Shown in pieces: positions 15,845 through 23,541 of a stretch of 64,000 bases of DNA. The stretch covers positions 32,661 to 96,660 of the forward strand of contig NZ_QXGR01000011.1 in assembly GCF_003604195.1 (NCBI RefSeq). Direction: 5' to 3'. Positions within the stretch are counted from its first letter, which is position 1, and each line of letters begins with the position of its first letter. Origin of the DNA: Simplicispira lacusdiani. GTDB taxonomy: Bacteria > Pseudomonadota > Gammaproteobacteria > Burkholderiales > Burkholderiaceae_C. The notes beneath the pieces were generated by a model. It ran no database searches and was not told the DNA's origin. It saw only the letters and a list, made by a program, of their open reading frames with translations. Made by a program: the position numbers and the translations under genes.

Positions 15845-18055
15845 GTGCAAAACACTGTTCTCAAAATCCAGCCTGCGCATGCGCTGCTGCCCTCCATCAT
15901 CGCCTTTTTGGCATTGTCTGCCTGCGGGGGCAACTCTTCTGACGCGCCTGTGCAGCCTCCCCCGCCCACAACCGCCTTATCGCTTTTTGCGGGAAGCACA
16001 GATGGCCTCGGCAACCAAGATGGCACCGCCACGGCCGCGCGGCTCGGCAGGCTGGTGCGTGGTTTGGCTGTTTCACCGGCAGGGGATGTGGTCATCGCTG
16101 ACACCAGCAACAACGCGATACGCAAGCTGTCGACCACTGGACAGGTCAGCACACTGGCTGGCGGAGGAGTGACGCCGTTTGACATTTCGAGCGCCCTGAC
16201 CACCAACCATGCAGACGGGACGGGGCCTACAGCCAAGTTCAGCGCCCCCGAGGCCGTGGCGGTGGACGCCTTGGGCAACACCTATGTGGCTGACACAGTC
16301 AACAACGTGGTGCGCAAAATCGACACTGCAGGCACCACGACAACACTGGCGGGCCAGCCAGGCGTCTCCGGCAATACCGATGGTTCAGGCCAGGCAGCAA
16401 CGTTCTATCGCCCCTCCAGCATCGCCGTGGATCGTGCGGGCAACGTGTACGTGACGGAATGGCTTCACGCTGGTGGCGGCAATCCCATCCGTAAAATCAC
16501 ACCCTCTGGGGTAGTCAGCACCGTCACCACCAAGGCCAGCCAAGTTCCCAGTCGAACGCATTTTTCAGGGGGTCAGTACATCTATTACTACCTTCCCGTG
16601 CGTGTGGCAGTGGACACCACTGGGACGATCTACACCGCCGACCCCAACGACCATGTGGTCCGCAAGTTCAACCCGGACGGCACGTCGACCGTCCTGTCCG
16701 GCACGGTGACCGAAGACATCGTGGGCTATGCCGACGGAGCCGCATCGGTTGCCAAGTTTGGCAGCATGGACGCCATTGCCCTGGACCATCAGGGCCGACT
16801 CTTCGTGCTGGACGGCAATGGCAGCAACAAGAGAATTCGCCAGATTGGCGTCGATGGTTCGGTCTCTACGGTAGTGCAATCACCTGCCTGCAGCACATAT
16901 TCCACGCCGGGCCACGGCCTCTGTGCCGCGACAGATTTGGCAGTGGACACAGCGGGCAACCTGATCGTGAATGAAACGGGCTTCACGAAAACATCACCGC
17001 TTAGCGGGCCCTACACCCTGATCCGCAAGTACGCGCCCAATGACGCCACGCCCACTGTGATGGCTGGCATGCTTTCTGGCGTAGGTCTTCAAGATGGCAT
17101 GGGCTCTGCAGCGCGTTTTAGCCACCCCGTGGGCCTGGCCATGGGCAAGACCGGCACCCTGTACATTGCGGATTCTGAAAATCATGTGATTCGCGCAGTC
17201 TCACCAGACGGGACGGCACGCACCCTGGGCACCCCAGGCAAGCCCTTCCCTCTCGGTTTCGCTGGCAGAGTCAACGACGTGAGTTTTCCGTTTGTCTCTC
17301 TGCTGGCAACGGACAGCACTGAAAACCTCTATGTGCCCATGGGGGCCCGCATCGCCAAAATCACTGCGGCAGGAGATGTCGCATTCATGGCCGACCTCAA
17401 TGCCTTGGTCAACCTGCCAACAGCAAGCAGTTCCTTCATCAGCGGCATCACCGTGGACAGCGCTGGCAATGTCTATGCAGCAGCGGAATCGAGCGGCGCT
17501 ATCTTCAAGATCAATCCCAAAGGGGACGTCACCGTCTTTGCAGGCAGCCTGCGGAACACGGGACATGCAGACGGGCCAGGCAGCGTAGCCCGGTTCGGCT
17601 ACCTTGGCAGTATGGCCACAGATGCAGCGGACAACCTGTATGTGATCGATGCAGGCAATTACCACGACCAGAACGTGGGCCCAACGATCCGCAAGATCAC
17701 GCCCGCCGGTGTGGTCACCACCTTGGCAGGCAGGGCAGACACCGCGCCCGCATTGGTCGATGGCCCACGCACCGTCGCGCAGCTCACGGTCGCTGAACCC
17801 AACCGCTGGCCCACCGCCCACCTGGCGGTGGATGCCAAGGGCAATGTATATGTCACCGATCCATTCAACAGCGTGGTCCGCAAGATCGCGGTCGCCGATG
17901 GACAGGTGAGCACGCTGGCGGGCCAGCAAGGGCGCTATGGCTTTGCAGCGGGAGAACTACCCGGCATGCTGAACCGGCCGATGGGGGCGGTCGTGCGGGA
18001 CTCCACGCTGTACGTCTCCATGGCCCACGCTGTCGTGCAGATCAAACTGCCTTGA
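15845..18055 (+). CDS. NHL-repeat lipoprotein 1
   Basis: 736 residues from GTG 15845, chosen because the signal peptide (MQNTVLKIQPAHALLPSIIA) then has normal length; the frame is open from TTG 15797. The lipobox LSAC places it in the membrane as a lipoprotein. The mature part is built from about eleven NHL blades, each with a motif such as 'AVDALGNTYVADTVNNVVRKI' and a spacer containing 'TTLAG...DG.G.AA.F'. Such blades form beta-propellers that bind proteins, sugars or RNA. Two paralogues follow in tandem. The gene is visibly less GC-biased than mtfA. Function unknown; surface binding or enzyme scaffold is possible. Confidence 0.85.
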   Translation: MQNTVLKIQPAHALLPSIIAFLALSACGGNSSDAPVQPPPPTTALSLFAGSTDGLGNQDGTATAARLGRLVRGLAVSPAGDVVIADTSNNAIRKLSTTGQVSTLAGGGVTPFDISSALTTNHADGTGPTAKFSAPEAVAVDALGNTYVADTVNNVVRKIDTAGTTTTLAGQPGVSGNTDGSGQAATFYRPSSIAVDRAGNVYVTEWLHAGGGNPIRKITPSGVVSTVTTKASQVPSRTHFSGGQYIYYYLPVRVAVDTTGTIYTADPNDHVVRKFNPDGTSTVLSGTVTEDIVGYADGAASVAKFGSMDAIALDHQGRLFVLDGNGSNKRIRQIGVDGSVSTVVQSPACSTYSTPGHGLCAATDLAVDTAGNLIVNETGFTKTSPLSGPYTLIRKYAPNDATPTVMAGMLSGVGLQDGMGSAARFSHPVGLAMGKTGTLYIADSENHVIRAVSPDGTARTLGTPGKPFPLGFAGRVNDVSFPFVSLLATDSTENLYVPMGARIAKITAAGDVAFMADLNALVNLPTASSSFISGITVDSAGNVYAAAESSGAIFKINPKGDVTVFAGSLRNTGHADGPGSVARFGYLGSMATDAADNLYVIDAGNYHDQNVGPTIRKITPAGVVTTLAGRADTAPALVDGPRTVAQLTVAEPNRWPTAHLAVDAKGNVYVTDPFNSVVRKIAVADGQVSTLAGQQGRYGFAAGELPGMLNRPMGAVVRDSTLYVSMAHAVVQIKLP

Positions 18056-18108
18056 AGCATGCGCTTAACACTGTTGCGCTAAAAAGCCAAACCACAACCG
18101 AGAGTCCT

Positions 18109-20343
18109 ATGCCAGACATTGCGCCCAACGATCGACTGCAACGTATCAGCCTTCTTGCCGCATTGGTGATTCCGATACTTACAGCCTGTGGGGGCGGCTC
18201 CAGCGGTTCGGCCGAAACACCCACGACTCCGCCCAATCCTTCAGCTCCCGCCACGCCCTTGTCTCTCCTTGCCGGCAATACCGATGGAGCCGGCAACCAG
18301 GATGGTGCCGCGCTCACCGCCGCTCGCTTCAGCCTCAGTCTGGGCGGCATGGCAGTGACGAGTTCAGGCGAGGTGGTCATTGCGGATGGCCACCGGATAC
18401 GCAAACTCAGCGCCGACCAAGAGCAAGTCACCACCTTGGCAGGCGGCGGTGCGATGGAGCCTTCAGGCAGCACCAACCATGCCGACGGAAGCGGCTCTGC
18501 AGCTCGGTTCTACAGCCCCAAGGCGGTTGCCGTTGACGCAGCGGGGAACACCTATGTCGCCGATACCCAGAACCACCTGGTGCGCAAAATCAGCACGTCT
18601 GGAGTCGTCACGACCCTGGCCGGGAAAGCGGGCGTGTGTGGCAGCCAGAACGGTGTTGGTGACGCCGCGACTTTCTGCAACCCCGCCAGCATCGCCGTGG
18701 ACAAGGCGGGTACCGTGTATGTCTCACAAGGCTCCGCCACGGAAAACCCCATCCGCAAGATCACCGCTGCCGGTGAAGTAAGTACGTTCATCGGCAAAGC
18801 CAGCCTGTACGCCGGCGGGATACCCACTCCTTGGGGCCCGATCCCCAATTACTATCCCGTGCATTTGGCGATTGACTCGGCGGGAACGCTCTTTGCGGCG
18901 GACCCCAACGACCATGTGATCCGCAAGTACACCGCCAACGGCCAAGCCACCGTGGTATCTGGCAAACCGGCCCTCAACAATGAAGGCGATACCGATGGCG
19001 AGGCCTCTGCCGCGAAGTTCCGCACTTTCCTAGCCATTGCATTCGACGCCGCGAATCGTCTGCACGTGCTGGGGCCTGACAATTCTGGCCATCCGACCAT
19101 CCGGCGGATTGGCAGCGATGGGACCGCAACGACCCTTGTTCGTGCGCAGTCCTGCCCCATTCCAAATGGCATTGTTGCGGGTCCCCCAGGGACCCTGTGC
19201 ACCGCGAACCAGATGGTTGTCAAAGCCAATGGCGAGTTCCTCGTGGCCGAATATGGTTACCACGGTGGCTCCTATAAGTACACCCAGTTGCGCAGCTACA
19301 CGCCACAAGGCGCCTCCACCGTGGTCGCCGGAACGCCTTCTGCCGAGGGTGCTGATGACGGGCAAGGCAGCAGTGCACGATTCGACAGGCCAGGCGCTCT
19401 GGCCTTCAATCCATCGGGGGCTCTGTATGTGCGCGACAACGGCAACGGCGCCATCCGCACGGTGCAGACAGACGGTCTGGTGCGCACCCTGGGCAAGCCG
19501 GGCGGGCATTGCACGGCAGTCACCGGCATGGCCAGCGAGTTCCTGGCTCTATCGGGTCCCACCAGCGGGTCCCTGCGATTCAACAACGGCCCGCTGGCCA
19601 CCGACGGCGCCGGGAACCTCTACACCGTCAATGAGGAGCGCGTCTTCAAGATGAGGGACTGCCAGGCCACGCTCCTGGCGGACCTGACGCCGCTGCTGAC
19701 GGCGCCCAATTACATATTCATGCCCAACAACGCATCCGGCATTGCAGCCGATAGCACAGGCAACGTCTATGTGTCCACCCTCAAGGGCACCATTTTCAAG
19801 ATCGACACCAAGGGCGAAACCACGGTGTTCGCAGGCAAGGTGGGTACATTGGGGCATGCCGATGGGCAAGGCATAGCGGCGAAATTTTCGGCGCCAGGTC
19901 ACATGACCACCGATGCGGCTGGCAATCTCTATGTCGTCGATGGCCTGTCTTACACGGCGACGGTAGTGGGCCCCACCATCCGCAAGATCACGCCGTCCGG
20001 ACTAGTCAGCACCCTGGCGGGCAACCCCAACGCCACGCCCGGCTATGCAGATGGCGCTGGCGCAGCGGCACTGTTTACGGTGGGCAGCATCTTGTCCGGC
20101 GAGACCGCCAGCATTGCTGTAGACAACAAAGGCAATGTGTATGTCGCCGACCCCGTCAACAGCGTGATCCGCAAGATTGCCACCGATGGTTTGGTCAGCA
20201 CGCCTGTGGGGCAGGCATGGCGTTACGGTTTTGCAGCAGGTGCCTTGCCAGGCATCATCAACCGCCCTGCAGGTATCGCGGTACGCAACTCCATGCTGTA
20301 CATCTCGGTACCCAACGCGGTGGTGCAAGTTCAGTTGCCGTGA
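18109..20343 (+). CDS. NHL-repeat lipoprotein 2
   Basis: 744 residues from ATG 18109, 53 bases after the previous stop; an in-frame TTG further upstream would spoil the signal peptide. N-terminus MPDIAPNDRLQRISLLAALV with lipobox LTAC. It has the same architecture as its neighbours: Ser/Pro/Thr-rich linker, 'LSLLAGNTDGAGNQDG', then NHL blades ('AVDAAGNTYVADTQNHLVRKI', 'ADPNDHVIRKY', 'AVDNKGNVYVADPVNSVIRKI'). It ends with the shared closing segment 'YGFAAGALPGIINRP' and 'NAVVQVQLP'. Extra Cys pairs (CGSQNG...FCNP) recur in paralogue 3 but not 1, so 2 and 3 look closest. Function unknown. Confidence 0.85.
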   Translation: MPDIAPNDRLQRISLLAALVIPILTACGGGSSGSAETPTTPPNPSAPATPLSLLAGNTDGAGNQDGAALTAARFSLSLGGMAVTSSGEVVIADGHRIRKLSADQEQVTTLAGGGAMEPSGSTNHADGSGSAARFYSPKAVAVDAAGNTYVADTQNHLVRKISTSGVVTTLAGKAGVCGSQNGVGDAATFCNPASIAVDKAGTVYVSQGSATENPIRKITAAGEVSTFIGKASLYAGGIPTPWGPIPNYYPVHLAIDSAGTLFAADPNDHVIRKYTANGQATVVSGKPALNNEGDTDGEASAAKFRTFLAIAFDAANRLHVLGPDNSGHPTIRRIGSDGTATTLVRAQSCPIPNGIVAGPPGTLCTANQMVVKANGEFLVAEYGYHGGSYKYTQLRSYTPQGASTVVAGTPSAEGADDGQGSSARFDRPGALAFNPSGALYVRDNGNGAIRTVQTDGLVRTLGKPGGHCTAVTGMASEFLALSGPTSGSLRFNNGPLATDGAGNLYTVNEERVFKMRDCQATLLADLTPLLTAPNYIFMPNNASGIAADSTGNVYVSTLKGTIFKIDTKGETTVFAGKVGTLGHADGQGIAAKFSAPGHMTTDAAGNLYVVDGLSYTATVVGPTIRKITPSGLVSTLAGNPNATPGYADGAGAAALFTVGSILSGETASIAVDNKGNVYVADPVNSVIRKIATDGLVSTPVGQAWRYGFAAGALPGIINRPAGIAVRNSMLYISVPNAVVQVQLP

Positions 20344-20509
20344 ACGCAACACACATCCGATGAAGGGCCCGCAGTGCCTGCGCGATCAGCGAACACTTCA
20401 TGCCTCCGCCGTGCTCCACCCGTGGCACAGCCCTGGCTGCCCTCTACACGCGCTCTCAACTGGCCGACGGCCAAGTTGCGATCCTGAGTTGGAATTTTCG
20501 AGGGGTTTT

Positions 20510-22720
20510 ATGCAAAGCAAACCATGCGCCCTGCAAGGTGCCCACTGGAGGCTGCTGGCCTCGCTGGCCATCCCAGTGCTGGCATCCTGCGGCGGAGGTT
20601 CCAGCGATACACCAGCCCCGCCCCCGCCACCCGCCACAGCCCTGTCTTTGTTGGCAGGCAGCACCGATGGCCCGGGCAACCAGGATGGCACCGGGGCTTC
20701 TGCAAAGATCAGCGTCGAAACAGGCGGTATGGCGCTCACCCCCACGGGCGATGTTCTGATGGCGGACCCCGGCAACAACACCATTCGCAAACTGTCTCCC
20801 TCCGGGCAGCTCACCACGGTGGCAGGCGGCGGCCCCACGCGGAGCGACGCGGTCAGCACAGAAACGCGCTACCTGGATGCCGCAGGCACTGCGGCCCGCT
20901 TCAACGCACCACTGGCAGTGGCGGTGAATGCAGCGGGTAACGCTTATGTGGCGGACGCGGGGAACCACGTGGTGCGCAAGATCGATGCATCCGGCAACGT
21001 CACCACGCTGGCCGGCAAGGTGGGTGTGTGTGGCAATACCGATGGCACTGGCACGGCAGCAACACTGTGCAGCCCTACCAGCATTGCCGTGGACAAGGAT
21101 GGCAATATCTATGTGTCCGAGTGGGCACCCTCGACACAAGGGCTCCCCCCCGAGCCCACGGGCAACCCCATTCGCAAAATCACGCCAGCCGGTGTGGTCA
21201 GCACCGTGGTGTTCAAGGCCAGCCAGTACCCAACCCCAGGTCAAGGACGCAACAACCCTTCGTTCTACTACCCGGTGCAGTTGGCGACAGATTCGACGGG
21301 TGCCCTGTATGCCGCCGACCCCAACGACCATGTGGTGCGCAAATACACGCCCGACGGCCAGGCCATCGTGCTCTCAGGCACCGTGGCCCAGAGCAACGCG
21401 GGCCATGTGGATGGGGCCGCGTCTGCGGCCAAGTTTGGCGAACTGCAGGCCATTGCCGTAGACCGTTCCAATCGGGTGTTCGTGCTGGACAAATACGCCG
21501 GCACCCCCCTTCGTGAAATCGCAACCGATGGTTCGGTCGCCACCGTGCGGAGCACCCAGGATTGCGCCTGGGGCGCTGAGGGCCTGCCCCCCGCTTTCTG
21601 CTCGGCCAAGCGTCTGGTAGTGGACGCAGAGGGCCGCTTTCTCGTCACCGAAAGCGGAACTTCCAGGACGTTTCAGTCCTACGCGATGATCTACCGATAC
21701 ACCCGCACGGGTGCTGCCGACCTGAGGGTGGGAACACCGGTCAGCCCAGGCTGGACCGACGGCAGCGGGAGCGCAGTCCGGTTCGACAGCCCAGGGCCGC
21801 TGGCCGTGGACAAATCGGGCCTCCTGTATGTGCGCGACCGCAACAACGGTGCTATTCGGGCCATCCAGCCTGATGGCAGAGTGAGTACGCTGGGCAGGGC
21901 AAAAAACCCGTGCACGCAACTCACGGGTTCGATCAACGAAGTTGCCTTTTGCGGCTCCGCGCCATTGTCCGTCGATGGTGCAGGCAACCTCTACACCACC
22001 AGCTTCAAGAGCATCCTGAAAGCGACGCCCGCGGGCAACGTCACGGTTTTTGTGGATTTGACCGCACAGCTGGATGCCCTCCCGGCATTCCTGCTCCCCG
22101 GTATCACGGGCTTGGTCTCCGACGATGCGGGCACCTTGTATGCGTCATCGCTGCAAGGGGTCATTTTCAAGATCAGCCCGACCGGTGCCGTCAGCCTGCT
22201 TGCTGGTAGCCCCAATGCCCGCGGGCACGCAGATGGCCCTGCCAGTTCAGCCCTGTTCTCCGCGCTGGGCAACATGGCACTGGACCCTTCAGGGAATCTG
22301 TACGTGGTGGACGGGCGTTACCACTCCATCACCGGCATCGGCCCCACCATCCGCAAGATCACGCCTGCGGGAATCGTGAGCACGGTAGCAGGCCGTGCGG
22401 ACATGCCCCCCGGGCTGGTGGATGGCCCGGCGTCCTCCGCCGTTCTGGCCGTCGACACGGGTGCAGCGATCTCCGACTCCCTTGCGAGCCTTGCAGTGGA
22501 CGCCAAAGGCAATGTCTACGTGACCGATCCCCGCCACCGGGTCGTGCGCAAGATCGGGGCCGATGGCCAGGTCAGCACACTGGTGGGCAAGCCCTGGGGC
22601 AAGGGATTTGCAGCGGGAGACCTGCCAGGCCTTATCGACGAACCCACGGGCATCGCGGTGCGCGACACCACCCTCTTCATATCCACGTCCCACGCGGTGG
22701 CAGCAGTCAAGCTGCCGTGA
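20510..22720 (+). CDS. NHL-repeat lipoprotein 3
   Basis: 736 residues from ATG 20510. Signal peptide MQSKPCALQGAHWRLLASLA with lipobox LASC, then a Pro-rich linker and 'LSLLAGSTDGPGNQDG' as in paralogue 1. The blades repeat the NHL pattern ('AVNAAGNAYVADAGNHVVRKI', 'ATDSTGALYAADPNDHVVRKY', 'AVDAKGNVYVTDPRHRVVRKI'), closing with 'KGFAAGDLPGLIDEP'. A gap of 166 bases separates it from paralogue 2 and may hold its own promoter. After its stop the sequence passes within 80 bases into the duplicated mtfA 3' end. No enzyme, secretion or regulator gene accompanies the three. Confidence 0.85.
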   Translation: MQSKPCALQGAHWRLLASLAIPVLASCGGGSSDTPAPPPPPATALSLLAGSTDGPGNQDGTGASAKISVETGGMALTPTGDVLMADPGNNTIRKLSPSGQLTTVAGGGPTRSDAVSTETRYLDAAGTAARFNAPLAVAVNAAGNAYVADAGNHVVRKIDASGNVTTLAGKVGVCGNTDGTGTAATLCSPTSIAVDKDGNIYVSEWAPSTQGLPPEPTGNPIRKITPAGVVSTVVFKASQYPTPGQGRNNPSFYYPVQLATDSTGALYAADPNDHVVRKYTPDGQAIVLSGTVAQSNAGHVDGAASAAKFGELQAIAVDRSNRVFVLDKYAGTPLREIATDGSVATVRSTQDCAWGAEGLPPAFCSAKRLVVDAEGRFLVTESGTSRTFQSYAMIYRYTRTGAADLRVGTPVSPGWTDGSGSAVRFDSPGPLAVDKSGLLYVRDRNNGAIRAIQPDGRVSTLGRAKNPCTQLTGSINEVAFCGSAPLSVDGAGNLYTTSFKSILKATPAGNVTVFVDLTAQLDALPAFLLPGITGLVSDDAGTLYASSLQGVIFKISPTGAVSLLAGSPNARGHADGPASSALFSALGNMALDPSGNLYVVDGRYHSITGIGPTIRKITPAGIVSTVAGRADMPPGLVDGPASSAVLAVDTGAAISDSLASLAVDAKGNVYVTDPRHRVVRKIGADGQVSTLVGKPWGKGFAAGDLPGLIDEPTGIAVRDTTLFISTSHAVAAVKLP

Positions 22721-22799
22721 TGAGGGTGCTAGCGCGGCCGCTCGGCCCACGGCTCAGCGATCAGCACCGGGGCGCCCACAGGCACCCCCACTGCATGAG

Positions 22800-23026
22800 C
22801 AGCCTCGGAACCGGCTTACGCCCAGTTCCGGGAGGCCGTCATCAAGGCCGAGCGCTTCGGTGCCGACTGGCCCTGGCTCGACGCCTACGGCGCCACCTCG
22901 CCCACCGAGTTCTTCGCCGTGGCCTGCGAGGCGTATTTCGTGAACCGCGAGCGCTTCGCGCTGGAGTTTCCGGGGCTGGTGCCGGTACTGGATGCCTTCT
23001 TCAACAGGCCCGCAGACGGGCCATGA
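22800..23026 (+). pseudogene. Duplicated 3' end of mtfA
   Basis: Bases 22812-22995 match 15469-15652 of mtfA with two differences that I can see in 184 bases. The copy has no start and encodes only the last 65-75 residues ('EPAYAQFREAVIKAERFGAD...LVPVLDAFF'), ending NRPADGP and TGA at 23024-23026. Beyond 22995 the two copies diverge completely. Weaker similarity extends a little upstream, to about 22800. This fragment may carry the original end of mtfA. Confidence 0.85.
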
Positions 23027-23062
23027 GGCCGCGACCTGCTTCCGGGAGCGCTTGCATCGTCC

Positions 23063-23130
23063 CAGAAAAATTTGATGGATTTCCGGCTGTAGCGCCGGAT
23101 GGCGTGCGCTACCAGCTATCAAAATGGAAG
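23063..23130 (-). repeat. Family A palindromic repeat, intergenic
   Basis: On the minus strand it reads TTTTGATAGCTGGTAGCGC, a spacer, GGCGCTACAGCCGG and a T-rich end (ATTTTTC). The paired arms GGTAGCGC / GGCGCTAC are compensated relative to other copies, which supports a folded RNA or DNA form. Confidence 0.6.
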
Positions 23131-23136
23131 CAATGG

Positions 23137-23165
23137 ACGGGCCTCTCCAGCAGATGGAGGCCCGT
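23137..23165 (-). terminator. Hairpin downstream of the 86-residue gene
   Basis: ACGGGCCTC / GAGGCCCGT with an 11-base loop, 8 bases after the stop of the 23173-23433 gene on the minus strand. Confidence 0.5.
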
Positions 23166-23172
23166 GCACACG

Positions 23173-23433
23173 TCACGCCGCCAGTGCTTGCTCCACCGCG
23201 AGCTTGGCCTCTTCCAAAGTACCGAAAAACCGCGTGGGTTGCGGCATGGCCTTGGGCAAGTGGGAGGGGGCCGGCCACAAGCGCTCGCCCATCCACCCGG
23301 CGGTCCAGCCGCCGATGTCTTTGCGCTTGATGGTGCAGACTTCCTGCCCGTCCAGCGTCGCGATCCAGGTGATGGGCGGTAGGTGGTTCCAGGTGACGGG
23401 TGCCATGGTGCTCTTTTGCAGTGGTTGTGTCAT
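23173..23433 (-). CDS. Small hypothetical protein
   Basis: 86 residues from ATG 23431-23433, with AAGGAG ten bases upstream; the in-frame Met at residue 10 is an alternative. No signal peptide, membrane segment or known motif. The centre reads 'WIATLDGQEVCTIKRKDIGGW', and it ends in an amphipathic helix (LEEAKLAVEQAL). It sits downstream of the mdeB-like gene, separated by a hairpin, and is followed by its own hairpin, so it is probably transcribed separately. I do not recognise the family; length, codon use and ribosome-binding site support a real gene. Confidence 0.6.
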   Translation of the reverse strand: MTQPLQKSTMAPVTWNHLPPITWIATLDGQEVCTIKRKDIGGWTAGWMGERLWPAPSHLPKAMPQPTRFFGTLEEAKLAVEQALAA

Positions 23434-23505
23434 TGTAAAAAAGCTCCTTACAAGAACCTATCGACGATCACGGCGGCCTTGGTGGTTGGCCGCAGGGTGC
23501 CATGC

Positions 23506-23532
23506 GGCGGCTCCCTCGGTGCGGGAGCCGCC
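23506..23532 (-). terminator. Hairpin downstream of the mdeB-like gene
   Basis: GGCGGCTCCC / GGGAGCCGCC with a 7-base loop, 9 bases after the stop codon of the minus-strand dehydrogenase gene. Strong stem, no T-run. Confidence 0.5.
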
Positions 23533-23541
23533 CCGTGCGCA

